Positions 16,974 through 25,739 of a DNA stretch of 64,000 nucleotides are shown piece after piece; position 1 is the first letter of the stretch; each line of letters starts with the position of its first letter. This stretch comes from Commensalibacter papalotli (GTDB lineage: Bacteria > Pseudomonadota > Alphaproteobacteria > Acetobacterales > Acetobacteraceae): positions 372,001 through 436,000 of the forward strand of contig NZ_CAMXCI010000001.1 of assembly GCF_947179115.1 (NCBI RefSeq). Direction: 5' to 3'. The translations under genes and the position numbers were made by a program. The notes beneath the pieces were generated by a model that was not told where the DNA came from, made no database searches, and saw only the letters and a program-made list of their open reading frames with translations.

Positions 16974-19331
16974 ATGACGAATAAGAATCCTTTATCCTCT
17001 AAAGAAGTAGAGCTATTTAACAAATGGTGGCATGCTGCTAATTATTTGTCCGTTGGACAAATCTATTTAATGAAAAATCCGCTTCTCAGAGAGCCTTTAA
17101 AATTAGAACATACAAAACCCCGCTTGTTGGGACATTGGGGTACGACACCTGGTTTGAATTTCATCTATTTACATTTAAACCGTATTATTAGAAATCGTGA
17201 TTTAAATATTTTATATGTTGCAGGTCCAGGTCACGGGGCTCCAGGTGTTGTTGCTTCAACTTATATTGAAGGAACTTATACCGAGCTTTTTCCCGATATT
17301 ACTGAAGATGAAGCTGGAATGCAAAAACTTTTCAAACAGTTCTCTTTCCCAGGGGGTATTCCAAGTCATGCCGCACCAACCACACCCGGCTCTATTCATG
17401 AAGGTGGTGAATTAGGGTATTCTCTATCTCACTCTTATGGTGCGATTTTTCATGATCCAGATTTAATCGTTGCTTGTGTTATTGGTGATGGTGAAGCAGA
17501 AACAGGGCCATTGGCTGCTTCGTGGCATAGTAATAAATTTGTTAATCCAAAAACAGATGGTGCTGTTTTGCCTATTTTACATCTTAATGGATATAAAATT
17601 GCTAATCCAACTGTTCTAGCTCGTATTTCTCATGAAGAATTATCAAATTTAATGCATGGTTATGGTCATGAGCCTATTTTTGTAGAGGGGCATGATCCTA
17701 ATGAAATGCATCAAAAAATGGCTGTCGCTTTTGATGAGGCATTTGATAAAATTAGACAAATCCAAAAAGATGCCAGAGAAAACAATAAAACAGATCGTCC
17801 ATTATGGCCTATGATTGTTCTGCGCAGCCCTAAAGGATGGACTTGTCCAAAAACAATCGAAGGCGAAAGAGTAGAAGATTTCTGGCGTGCCCATCAAGTA
17901 CCATTTGGTGATTTAACAAAACCTGGACATTTAGAGCTATTAGAAAAATGGATGAAAAGCTATCATCCAGAAGAGTTATTTGATGAATCTGGTAAATTAT
18001 TCCCCGAAATTGCTGCGTTAAACCCAGTAGGTTTTAAACGCATGAGTGCTATACCTCAAAGTAATGGTGGTGCAGTCAAACGAGCATTAAAACTACCTAA
18101 TTTTACAGAATATGCTTTGGCTATTAGTGCACCTGGAAGAGAGGAAGGAGAGGCTACACGTATTTTAGGTAGTTACTTGCGTGATGTTGTTAAAGCAAAT
18201 AAAAATAATTTCTTAGTTTTATCTCCTGATGAAAACAATTCTAACCGCTTAAATAACGTCTTGGAAGTTACTAACCGTGTTTGGAATGCAGAGATTTTTG
18301 ATTTTGATGATCATTTGGCTCATGAAGGTCAAGTCATGGAAATCCTCAGTGAGCATACAATTGAAGGATGGCTAGAAGGATATTTGTTAACAGGACGTCA
18401 TGGTTTCTTCTCTTGTTATGAAGCTTTTATCCATATTGTCGATTCTATGGTTAACCAGCATTCTAAATGGATTGATGGTGCCAAAGAGGTTGAATGGCGT
18501 AGGCCAATTGCTTCATTAAATATCTTGTTAACATCCCATGTATGGAGACAAGATCATAATGGATTTAGCCATCAAGATCCTGGTTTTATTGACCATGTGG
18601 TCAGAAAACAATCTGATATTAGTCGTATCTATTTACCACCTGATGCAAATACTTTGCTTTATATTGCTGATCATTGTTTGCGTACAAGTAACAGAATTAA
18701 CGTGATTGTTGCTGGTAAACAACCACAAGCACAATGGCTCAGTATGGATGCTGCAATTAAACATTGTACTGAAGGTGTTGGTATCTGGGAATGGGCCAGT
18801 AATGACAAAGGGCATGAGCCAGATGTTGTTCTTGCCTGTGCAGGTGATGTTCCAACGATGGAAGCATTAGCTGCCGTTAAAATCTTACATGAACATATGC
18901 CAGAGTTAAAAGTTCGTTTTGTTAATGTTGTTGATTTAATGACATTGGCTGCACCATCTCAACATCCTCATGGTCTGTCAGATGGTACATTTGATTCCCT
19001 TTTCACTAAAGATAAACCAGTGATCTTTGCTTATCATGGATATCCTCAACTTATTCACTCTTTGGTTTATAAAAGAACAAATGCGAAAAATTTCCATGTT
19101 CATGGCTTTAGAGAAGAAGGAACAACAACAACCCCATTTGATATGGTAGTTTTAAACAATTTAGATCGTTATAACTTGGTTGCGAATATTGTTAATCGTA
19201 CAGCCAAGAATAGTTCAAAAGTTGCTTATATAAACCAAATGGTTCGTGATAAATTAGTAGAACATAAACGTTATATCCACGAACATGGTCAGGATATGCC
19301 CGAGATCCGTAATTGGTCTTGGACTTCTTAA
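16974..19331 (+). CDS. xfp: Phosphoketolase (xylulose-5-phosphate/fructose-6-phosphate)
   Basis: This large TPP-dependent enzyme (785 residues from the chosen start) splits xylulose-5-P, and often fructose-6-P, into acetyl phosphate plus an aldose phosphate. HEGGELGYSLSHSYGAIF near residue 142 and CVIGDGEAETG near residue 170 (TPP/Mg binding) mark the family. An in-frame GTG lies at 16965, but AAGGA at 16959-16963 is placed correctly only for the ATG at 16974, so that start is preferred. It forms a two-gene unit with ackA. Fructose versus xylulose preference cannot be read from sequence. Confidence 0.95.
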   Translation: MTNKNPLSSKEVELFNKWWHAANYLSVGQIYLMKNPLLREPLKLEHTKPRLLGHWGTTPGLNFIYLHLNRIIRNRDLNILYVAGPGHGAPGVVASTYIEGTYTELFPDITEDEAGMQKLFKQFSFPGGIPSHAAPTTPGSIHEGGELGYSLSHSYGAIFHDPDLIVACVIGDGEAETGPLAASWHSNKFVNPKTDGAVLPILHLNGYKIANPTVLARISHEELSNLMHGYGHEPIFVEGHDPNEMHQKMAVAFDEAFDKIRQIQKDARENNKTDRPLWPMIVLRSPKGWTCPKTIEGERVEDFWRAHQVPFGDLTKPGHLELLEKWMKSYHPEELFDESGKLFPEIAALNPVGFKRMSAIPQSNGGAVKRALKLPNFTEYALAISAPGREEGEATRILGSYLRDVVKANKNNFLVLSPDENNSNRLNNVLEVTNRVWNAEIFDFDDHLAHEGQVMEILSEHTIEGWLEGYLLTGRHGFFSCYEAFIHIVDSMVNQHSKWIDGAKEVEWRRPIASLNILLTSHVWRQDHNGFSHQDPGFIDHVVRKQSDISRIYLPPDANTLLYIADHCLRTSNRINVIVAGKQPQAQWLSMDAAIKHCTEGVGIWEWASNDKGHEPDVVLACAGDVPTMEALAAVKILHEHMPELKVRFVNVVDLMTLAAPSQHPHGLSDGTFDSLFTKDKPVIFAYHGYPQLIHSLVYKRTNAKNFHVHGFREEGTTTTPFDMVVLNNLDRYNLVANIVNRTAKNSSKVAYINQMVRDKLVEHKRYIHEHGQDMPEIRNWSWTS

Positions 19332-19345
19332 ATTAAAATGATAAT

Positions 19346-19375
19346 GGAGGAGAAGAGGAAATAGTCTTTTCCTCC
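19346..19375 (+). terminator. Terminator-like hairpin after xfp
   Basis: GGAGGAGAAG (19346-19355) can pair with CTTTTCCTCC (19366-19375) with one G-U pair and a 10-base loop. It lies in the 43-base gap between the convergent xfp and small secreted-protein genes. The following bases are AT-rich but not a clean T tract, so termination is likely but not certain. It could serve both strands. Confidence 0.45.
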
Positions 19376-19746
19376 TAATTATTTTGACTGGATATTTCTT
19401 TACATATAATCCTTACAGAAGGTTCTGCTCGTTTACTACAAATCGCTTGAACATCTGTTTCGCAAAATTGTATAGAATTCGAATATAGCGCTCTTAATAT
19501 AGCGAGATTAATATCTCTTTGGGTATTGGGGGCTTTTGTTAATTGTTCTTTTAAATTATGTAGTTTTTTTAAACTATCCATACATGTTGGACTGATTGTC
19601 TCAGGTTTGGAATTCAAAACTTTGAACATTGTTTGCAAATGTTTATCTAAAAAGCTAATCGCTTTTTCATCATTTGACTGAGCAAAAGCAGAACATACAA
19701 TTATGCTTGAGCTTAAAAATATACTTAGACATATAGCTTTTTTCAC
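19375..19746 (-). CDS. Small secreted protein with four cysteines, unknown function
   Basis: I do not recognise a family. The 123-residue precursor begins with a clear signal peptide (MKKAICLSIFLSSSIIVCSAFA, written here only to describe the core: basic MKK, hydrophobic middle, AFA cleavage near residue 22). The mature domain is about 100 residues, mostly predicted helix, with four cysteines (SPTCMD, QFCETD, QAICSK, RIICKE), an even number that would allow two disulfides in the periplasm. There is no lipobox and no later membrane segment. It lies alone between xfp and the lipoprotein gene. Periplasmic location is well supported; function is unknown. Confidence 0.68.
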   Translation of the reverse strand: MKKAICLSIFLSSSIIVCSAFAQSNDEKAISFLDKHLQTMFKVLNSKPETISPTCMDSLKKLHNLKEQLTKAPNTQRDINLAILRALYSNSIQFCETDVQAICSKRAEPSVRIICKEISSQNN

Positions 19747-20078
19747 ATAAATATCCCTATGTAATGATTACTCAATATTATATCAAAATAAAAATGGAAA
19801 CTATAAAACTTTTATTATTCAGTTTTTTGTTTTGTAAAAAAATGTGTCATATTAAAAGTTTGTATAACTTTCTTCAATTTTATACATTCTATTCTATTAC
19901 TATCCTTATATCATACACAGACTATTCCTCAAGCTTATCCCCGAAATTGTGGATAACTTTTGCATGCACTTTAAAAAAGACATACAAATTTGAAAAATCT
20001 TTTATTTAAAGCTAAGAATTATATGGTATCTTGTTTTATCGCAAATAGTTAAAGATTTGATTATTAATGGAGTATAAA
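19747..20078. other. 332-base intergenic region with no convincing gene
   Basis: An 81-codon frame (19764-20009) exists on the plus strand, but it is low-complexity (Phe, Ile, Tyr, Lys) with no ribosome site and looks like chance. The region presumably carries the divergent promoters of the two small secreted-protein genes. It contains one perfect match on the minus strand to the DnaA-box consensus TTATCCACA (19948-19956) and a partial match TTATCCCCG at 19935-19943; a single perfect match in 64 kb is not significant. Confidence 0.5.
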
Positions 20079-20339
20079 ATGTCTATGAATAAAAATAAAA
20101 AAAAGGCAGCCATTTTCGGGATTAAATCCTCATTACTAGGCTCTCTTTTATTACTAGCAGCTTGTACTGGAACAGCTGGCACGCCAGTGCCTCCTGGAAC
20201 AGAATCAAAAGCTGGATATGGTACAGCTTGTAAAGCAGGAGCATATTCTTGTAATACTCCTTATCCTGTTCCTTTGGGATCTCCTTGTAGTTGTCCTGGT
20301 CTTGGGGCTGCTTCTTATGGAAATGTTCACGCAAAATAA
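20079..20339 (+). CDS. Tiny cysteine-rich lipoprotein, unknown function
   Basis: The 86-residue precursor has a basic N-terminus (MSMNKNKKKA), a hydrophobic core (SLLGSLLLLAA) and a lipobox LLAAC near residue 33, so it should be a lipidated envelope protein with a mature part of about 54 residues. The mature part has four further cysteines (TACKAG, YSCNTP, SPCSCPG) and many Gly and Pro. An upstream in-frame ATG at 20067 overlaps the ribosome site: GGAG at 20069-20072 is spaced 6 bases from the ATG at 20079, which is why that start is used. No family is recognised. It is followed 57 bases later by rarA, which is unlikely to be related in function. Confidence 0.72.
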   Translation: MSMNKNKKKAAIFGIKSSLLGSLLLLAACTGTAGTPVPPGTESKAGYGTACKAGAYSCNTPYPVPLGSPCSCPGLGAASYGNVHAK

Positions 20340-20396
20340 TTATTTCGTTGATGAATATTTTTAATTTCTTTGTAATCAGATACGGATAACTTTTCA

Positions 20397-21731
20397 ATGG
20401 ATTTATTCGCATCTGATACTGATTCAGAAAAACAATCTATATCTGTTAATGGTACAGCCAAAGAAAAATCCCCTTTGGCTGATGCTTTACGTCCGAAAAC
20501 TTTAAATGAAGTGATTGGTCAGGATCATTTGTTGGGCCCTGATGGTATCTTAACGAATATGTTAGGACATCATACTTTATCAAGTTTAATTTTATGGGGA
20601 AACCCAGGCACTGGAAAAACAACAATTGCACGTATTCTTGCTCATGAAACAGATCTGCATTTCCTTCAAATATCAGCTATTTTCTCAGGGGTTAGCGATT
20701 TAAAAAAGGCTTTTGATGAAGCGAAACGGTTTCGCAATCACTCTGGTAAAGGCACTTTATTATTTGTTGATGAAATCCATCGCTTTAACCGTGCACAACA
20801 AGATGGCTTTTTGCCTGTTGTAGAGGATGGTACGATCATCCTTATTGGTGCGACAACAGAGAACCCGTCTTTTACTTTGAACAGTGCTTTGCTTTCACGT
20901 TGTCAGATTTTAGTTTTACGCAGGTTAGATGAACAGGCTCTTAGTTTACTTTTGTCTCGTGCAGAGCAGCAATTAGATCGTCAACTTCCTTTATCTAAAA
21001 ATGCACGTAATGATTTAATTTCTATGGCTGATGGAGATGGTCGTTATTTATTAAATATGGTTGAACAAATTATTTTACATGCTAAGAATACAATTCTAGA
21101 TAGTAAAAATTTAACACGTATCCTGAGCCGCAGGGCTACTTTATATGACCGTAACCGTGATGGACATTATAATCTAATTTCAGCTTTGCATAAATCATTA
21201 AGGGGCTCTGATCCTGATGCTGCTTTATACTGGTTTGCTCGAATGTTAGAGGGTGGAGAAGATCCCAGATATATTGCGCGCAGGTTAACTCGTTTTGCAG
21301 CTGAAGATGTAGGACTTGCATCACCTAATGCATTAACCCTTGCAATTGCAGCGTGGGAAACATATGAACGTCTTGGTACGCCTGAGGGTGAGGTTGCTTT
21401 AGCAGAATTGGTTGTATATTTAGCAACAGCTCCCAAATCTAATGCTGTTTACAAGGCATATAACGAAGTAAGAGCGATTGCTAAAAAAACTGGAAGCTTT
21501 ATGCCCCCTGCACATATTTTGAATGCTCCAACAAATATGATGAAGGATTTAGGATATGGAAAAGGATATGAGTATGATCATGATACTGAAGAGGGCTTTT
21601 CTGGTCAAAATTATTTTCCTGATGAAATGCAACCTCAACAATTTTACACACCGACTAATCGTGGCGTAGAGGATACTATTGCTCAACGATTGTCTCACTG
21701 GAATCAACTAAGAAAAAAGCGTTCTGTATGA
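20397..21731 (+). CDS. rarA: Replication-associated recombination protein A (AAA+ ATPase)
   Basis: The 444-residue cytosolic ATPase (MgsA/RarA, a relative of eukaryotic WRNIP1) acts at stalled forks. Walker A GNPGTGKTT is near residues 68-76, Walker B LLFVDEIHRFNRAQQDGFLP near residue 122, and sensor-1 IGATTENPSF near residue 150. The C-terminal tetramerisation region includes KSLRGSDPDAALYWFARML and KSNAVYKAYNEV. Its stop overlaps the start of the pseudouridine synthase gene by 4 bases (ATGA-type), indicating translational coupling. Confidence 0.95.
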   Translation: MDLFASDTDSEKQSISVNGTAKEKSPLADALRPKTLNEVIGQDHLLGPDGILTNMLGHHTLSSLILWGNPGTGKTTIARILAHETDLHFLQISAIFSGVSDLKKAFDEAKRFRNHSGKGTLLFVDEIHRFNRAQQDGFLPVVEDGTIILIGATTENPSFTLNSALLSRCQILVLRRLDEQALSLLLSRAEQQLDRQLPLSKNARNDLISMADGDGRYLLNMVEQIILHAKNTILDSKNLTRILSRRATLYDRNRDGHYNLISALHKSLRGSDPDAALYWFARMLEGGEDPRYIARRLTRFAAEDVGLASPNALTLAIAAWETYERLGTPEGEVALAELVVYLATAPKSNAVYKAYNEVRAIAKKTGSFMPPAHILNAPTNMMKDLGYGKGYEYDHDTEEGFSGQNYFPDEMQPQQFYTPTNRGVEDTIAQRLSHWNQLRKKRSV

Positions 21732-22705
21732 AAATTTTACATATTTCAATTTTAAAAGAAGATGGCGATGTTAGACTAGATCGTTGGATCAAACGGCAAA
21801 ATCCTAATATCACCCAAGGCGTAATCCAAAAATTATGTCGTACAGGACAAATTCGTGTCGATGGAAAACGAGTTCAAGCCGCAACACATTTAAAAGAAGG
21901 TGAGATCGTTCGTTTTCCAATCGTTGAGATTGATCATGAAAAAGCCAAGCAACCTCAACAAGTTGATCCTAAACTAGCAAAACAATTAAAAGAATGGATT
22001 ATTTATCAAGACGATGATTTGTTTGTTATCAATAAACCTTCTGGCATAGCTGTACAAGGTGGCAGTAACGTTACCAGTCATATTGATGGAATATTAGAAG
22101 CTTTACAATTTGACAGTAAATATCGCCCTTCTTTGGTACATCGTCTTGATAAAGATACTTCTGGACTATTGTTGATAGCACGCCACCCAGCTTCTGCTGC
22201 TAAACTCTCAGCAGCTTTCAGAAGTAGGGAGATGAAAAAAACCTATTGGGCGATTACAACGCGTCGACCTTCACCACTCAGTGGCCGTATTGATTTACCT
22301 TTGTTAAAAGTAGAATACCAAAATGGTTCTCATATAGAGGCCGCTGATGCTAAAAATAAAGAAGCACAACGTGCCATTACAGAGTACGAAGTTAAAGATT
22401 TTGCCGCCAGAAAGCTTGCTTTGGTTGAACTTTATCCTTTAACAGGGCGTATGCATCAGCTGCGTGTTCATTGTGCAGAAATGAAAACGCCTATTCTAGG
22501 TGATAAAAAATATAATAAAGAAATGCCTTTTATGGATGGTTTTTCTCAGAAACTACATCTTCATGCGCGTGCCCTAGATATGCCTCATCCGTCAGGGGGG
22601 AGGTTAGTTATAGAGGCACCTTTGCCTGAGCATATGAAAGAAACATTTGAGCATTTAGGGTTTGTGATCCCAACAGAAAAAACAGCTATTCGGACTAAAA
22701 AATGA
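21728..22705 (+). CDS. rluC: RluA/RluC family 23S rRNA pseudouridine synthase
   Basis: The 325-residue protein has an N-terminal S4 RNA-binding domain (VRLDRWIKRQNP, residues 16-75) and the RluA catalytic domain with the signature HRLDKDTSGLLLIARHP near residue 138, including the catalytic Asp. The TGRMHQLRVH motif follows near residue 240. The S4 domain plus this layout best fits RluC (U955/2504/2580) but RluD cannot be ruled out. It overlaps rarA by 4 bases upstream, and its last 4 bases overlap the AsmA-like gene, so the three genes are translationally coupled. Confidence 0.88.
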   Translation: MKILHISILKEDGDVRLDRWIKRQNPNITQGVIQKLCRTGQIRVDGKRVQAATHLKEGEIVRFPIVEIDHEKAKQPQQVDPKLAKQLKEWIIYQDDDLFVINKPSGIAVQGGSNVTSHIDGILEALQFDSKYRPSLVHRLDKDTSGLLLIARHPASAAKLSAAFRSREMKKTYWAITTRRPSPLSGRIDLPLLKVEYQNGSHIEAADAKNKEAQRAITEYEVKDFAARKLALVELYPLTGRMHQLRVHCAEMKTPILGDKKYNKEMPFMDGFSQKLHLHARALDMPHPSGGRLVIEAPLPEHMKETFEHLGFVIPTEKTAIRTKK

Positions 22706-24873
22706 ATAAAAAAAAGGTTATTCTTGGAAGTTGTGGAATTATATTCTGCTTAATAGGGGGTAGTTTGTTCGCATTGGATCATTTTGTTGATCGCAAAATG
22801 ATCTTAGAACAACTGTATTCGAATGTCGAAAAACAGACAGGGCGAAAATTAACTCTTACTAATCTAGATATTCATATTTTCCCTTGGCCAGAAATCCAAG
22901 CTTCTCAGATAACCTTGTCCAACATGCCGAATGGTAAAAACCCTGATTTTATTACCGCAGGTCATTTAAAAGCTGATTTAAATATATGGTCTCTGTGGCA
23001 GAAAAAAATACATTTTCAAACCATTGAGCTATCAGATGTTAAAATATATCTGGAGCGTGATGCACAAGGAAAGAAAAATTGGGATTTACAATCTATTGAA
23101 AAGCCAAAAGATATTTCTGCAATAGATGCAAATAAAGTATCTCGACGTAAATGGAAATGGCAGTTTAACAACGTACAACTTTTAAATGTGGAATGTTGGT
23201 ATGATGATGCTTATACCCACAAAAATGCACATCTTATATTTACTCAAGCAGAGCTGAATCAGCTTGAATCAAATAAAGTTAAATTTAACATTAATGGTTC
23301 ACATCATCATGCTGACTTTACTATTTCTGGCAGGGTAAGTCATTTTGATGAGTTGTTAGAAAATGAAGGGATTGTTTCGCAACCCGTTAAATTTCAAGTC
23401 AATTTAACGCAGTATATTCGCAAGCAAAATATTGGCAGTTTACGTGTCAGTGGGACTTTGAAAAATCTCGTTCAAATAAAAGGATATGATATTACACTGC
23501 GAGGAACTATTTTAAATCTAAATGATTTGAACCAACTTTTACCTCATGCGAATTTACCTTCTATTGAAAATATAACCTTGAGTACGGCTATTAAAGATGT
23601 TGCTTCTGATAATGATCCAGTGGCTAAACCCCAAATTAATCAGCTACAACTTCATACTGGTAAAATAAAAGCAGATTTTTTGCCTGCTGATTTACAACTT
23701 ACCAGCACTGAAATCATTGCCAATGATTTAAATAGTAATGTCAATACTCAGATTACAGGTCAATTATATGGCACTATGTTTCGCTGGTCAGGAGATTTGG
23801 GATCATTAAGATCTTTACAAAATAACTTTTTCTTTCAAACTGAAAAAATGCTTTCAGTATCAGGAAAATTGACCTCTGCCAATTATAATCTCGAATTAAA
23901 CGGAAATATAGGCGGTAATACACCATCATTAGATGTTAATCTAAATCTTTTAAAATATAATAATTACTTTAAAGGAATAGGAGATATTAATGCTCAAAAT
24001 ATTAAATATACAGGAAAAATTACAGCTTCATTTCCACTAATATTATCTTTTTTTATGCATATGTCCAACGAGGATTTGTATAATATTTATACAAATGGCA
24101 AGTTAACTAGTAATAGTATCAAAGTTAATCAATTTCATTTCGATAATTTCTCTACTAATGTTGCTTGGAAAAATAAAGAACTTGCTTTAACGCAGTTTCA
24201 ACTTGCTAATAATGTGAGTAATTTCAAAGGAAATATTTTATATTCTATAAAGCAAGCCCCTCCAACAATAACTATTAACCTAAAACCATCTTCATTTCCC
24301 ATGAAATGGATGGAAGCATATTTTGCTATTGCCAATGTCTATACAGGACAAGTGACTATTATGGGAGATTTCTTCAGTAAAGGTTATGATTGGCAAGAAT
24401 GGAAAAATAATATCACAGGAAAATTGGGATTGCTGGGAACAGACGGCAAGTTAGAAGCAGAAGGTCTTAAACATTATATTGGCCAAGCGGCTTCAACTTT
24501 GCCCTTAAAAGAATCTTTGGCAACGCAATGTCTGGCAGTTCGTGCGCAGATTAATCCTGAAATATTATATTTTGATACATTAACCTTACAAACCAATCAA
24601 TTTGCGCTGAATGGACAAGGTGATTTGAATATTCCTGATCAAAAATTAAATCTCCACTTTACTCCTGATATTCGTCTGGCAGCGATCAGTGCTTCTGCAC
24701 CCATACGGGTGGGGGGAACGCTTTCAAAACCTTATACAACTTTTGATAAGAATAAAAATAAGGTTTTTTCTCTGAATATCAATGCATTAACAAAATCAGT
24801 AGTTCCTACAAATTATTGTAAGGACGCATTGGATAAGGCTAGAAACCCTTTGGGGATTTCTCTGAAAAAATAA
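22702..24873 (+). CDS. AsmA family protein
   Basis: The 723-residue protein has one N-terminal membrane helix (about residues 5-27, ILGSCGIIFCLIGGSLFAL) and a long periplasmic beta-rich region. The N-terminal segment with LEQLYSNVEKQTGRKLTL and LDIHIFPWPEIQASQITLSN is the AsmA domain, and the C-terminal part (LDTLTLQTNQFALNGQGDL, RVGGTLSKP) is the AsmA-like C domain. AsmA-type proteins resemble lipid-transfer bridges and affect outer-membrane assembly; the exact role here is inferred. It starts in a 4-base overlap with the pseudouridine synthase gene. Confidence 0.86.
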   Translation: MNKKKVILGSCGIIFCLIGGSLFALDHFVDRKMILEQLYSNVEKQTGRKLTLTNLDIHIFPWPEIQASQITLSNMPNGKNPDFITAGHLKADLNIWSLWQKKIHFQTIELSDVKIYLERDAQGKKNWDLQSIEKPKDISAIDANKVSRRKWKWQFNNVQLLNVECWYDDAYTHKNAHLIFTQAELNQLESNKVKFNINGSHHHADFTISGRVSHFDELLENEGIVSQPVKFQVNLTQYIRKQNIGSLRVSGTLKNLVQIKGYDITLRGTILNLNDLNQLLPHANLPSIENITLSTAIKDVASDNDPVAKPQINQLQLHTGKIKADFLPADLQLTSTEIIANDLNSNVNTQITGQLYGTMFRWSGDLGSLRSLQNNFFFQTEKMLSVSGKLTSANYNLELNGNIGGNTPSLDVNLNLLKYNNYFKGIGDINAQNIKYTGKITASFPLILSFFMHMSNEDLYNIYTNGKLTSNSIKVNQFHFDNFSTNVAWKNKELALTQFQLANNVSNFKGNILYSIKQAPPTITINLKPSSFPMKWMEAYFAIANVYTGQVTIMGDFFSKGYDWQEWKNNITGKLGLLGTDGKLEAEGLKHYIGQAASTLPLKESLATQCLAVRAQINPEILYFDTLTLQTNQFALNGQGDLNIPDQKLNLHFTPDIRLAAISASAPIRVGGTLSKPYTTFDKNKNKVFSLNINALTKSVVPTNYCKDALDKARNPLGISLKK

Positions 24874-24903
24874 GTAAATGTTTAAGAAGGATAAGATATC
24901 ATT

Positions 24904-25629
24904 ATGAGTGAAGTTATTAAATTACGTCGCTTTTGGGAAACTGTGAGTATTGTTCATAATGATATGGGATATCAAATTTTATTAGATAAACGTCCCGTAA
25001 AATTACCTAAAAAAACAGAGCTTTTTGTTCAAAATCATGTATTAGCAGAAAAAATTGCTGAAGAATGGGGAAAAGCAGGGGCTAAAAAAGGCGATACATT
25101 CTCTTTTGATGATTTACCAATGACCCAAATTACAGGAACAATGATTGAAAAAGTTGCACCTGATCGCCAAATTTATATTCAAGCTTTGCTGCCATACGTC
25201 AATGGGGATTTATTATGTTATCATGCTGAAACTCCCAAAAAACTTATTGTGCAACAGCAAGAAAAATGGATTCCTTTGATAAAATGGATAGAGGATAAAT
25301 TTCAAATCAAGCTAAAGATTCAACCTGGAATCATGCCAATCAATCAACAACCAGAAGTCATTAATATTTTTGAACGTTACCTTTTGCAACTTGATGATGC
25401 AGAGTTAACTTTTTTTGCTATTACTATCCCTTTATTAGGAAGTATGATTTTAACTATTGCTTTAAAAGAAGGTAAAATTAATACACAACAAGCTTTTAAA
25501 TATGCTTATCTTGACGAAACCATTCAGGCGGAAATTTGGGGAAAAGATACAGAACAACAAGAAAGATTAAAGAAAATTAATGCAGATTTAATTGATTCTT
25601 TCGAGTTTTTAAAAATTTCTAAAAATTAA
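24904..25629 (+). CDS. ATP12 family F1-ATPase assembly chaperone
   Basis: The 241-residue protein matches the ATP12 family, shared by mitochondria and alphaproteobacteria, which helps the F1 alpha subunit assemble. The N-terminal RRFWETVSIV and LLDKRPVKLPKKTEL and the later DLLCYHAETPKKL segment near residue 105 are typical, as is the C-terminal DETIQAEIWGKDTEQQERL. It has no signal peptide, as expected for cytosolic F1 assembly. AAGAAGGATAAG precedes the ATG. It is 30 bases downstream of the AsmA-like gene and is likely to be in that transcript. Confidence 0.9.
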   Translation: MSEVIKLRRFWETVSIVHNDMGYQILLDKRPVKLPKKTELFVQNHVLAEKIAEEWGKAGAKKGDTFSFDDLPMTQITGTMIEKVAPDRQIYIQALLPYVNGDLLCYHAETPKKLIVQQQEKWIPLIKWIEDKFQIKLKIQPGIMPINQQPEVINIFERYLLQLDDAELTFFAITIPLLGSMILTIALKEGKINTQQAFKYAYLDETIQAEIWGKDTEQQERLKKINADLIDSFEFLKISKN

Positions 25630-25739
25630 TATTTCACAATAAAAATATATTTTATTTATGACATTTTCAAAGTAGTATAATTCTACTAAGAATGTATGTT
25701 TTTAGAACAAAGAAATAAGATTTTTTAAGAAGAAACAAG

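Noticed and set aside
19935..19956. A perfect DnaA-box match (minus strand, 19948-19956) and a partial one nearby, suggesting an origin
   Set aside because: Only one perfect 9-base match was noticed by eye; about one is expected by chance in both strands of 64 kb, and no cluster or adjacent origin gene is present.
19764..20009. 81-codon open frame on the plus strand in the gap before the lipoprotein gene
   Set aside because: Low-complexity Phe/Ile/Tyr/Lys content, no ribosome site, and it reads as translated intergenic AT-rich DNA.
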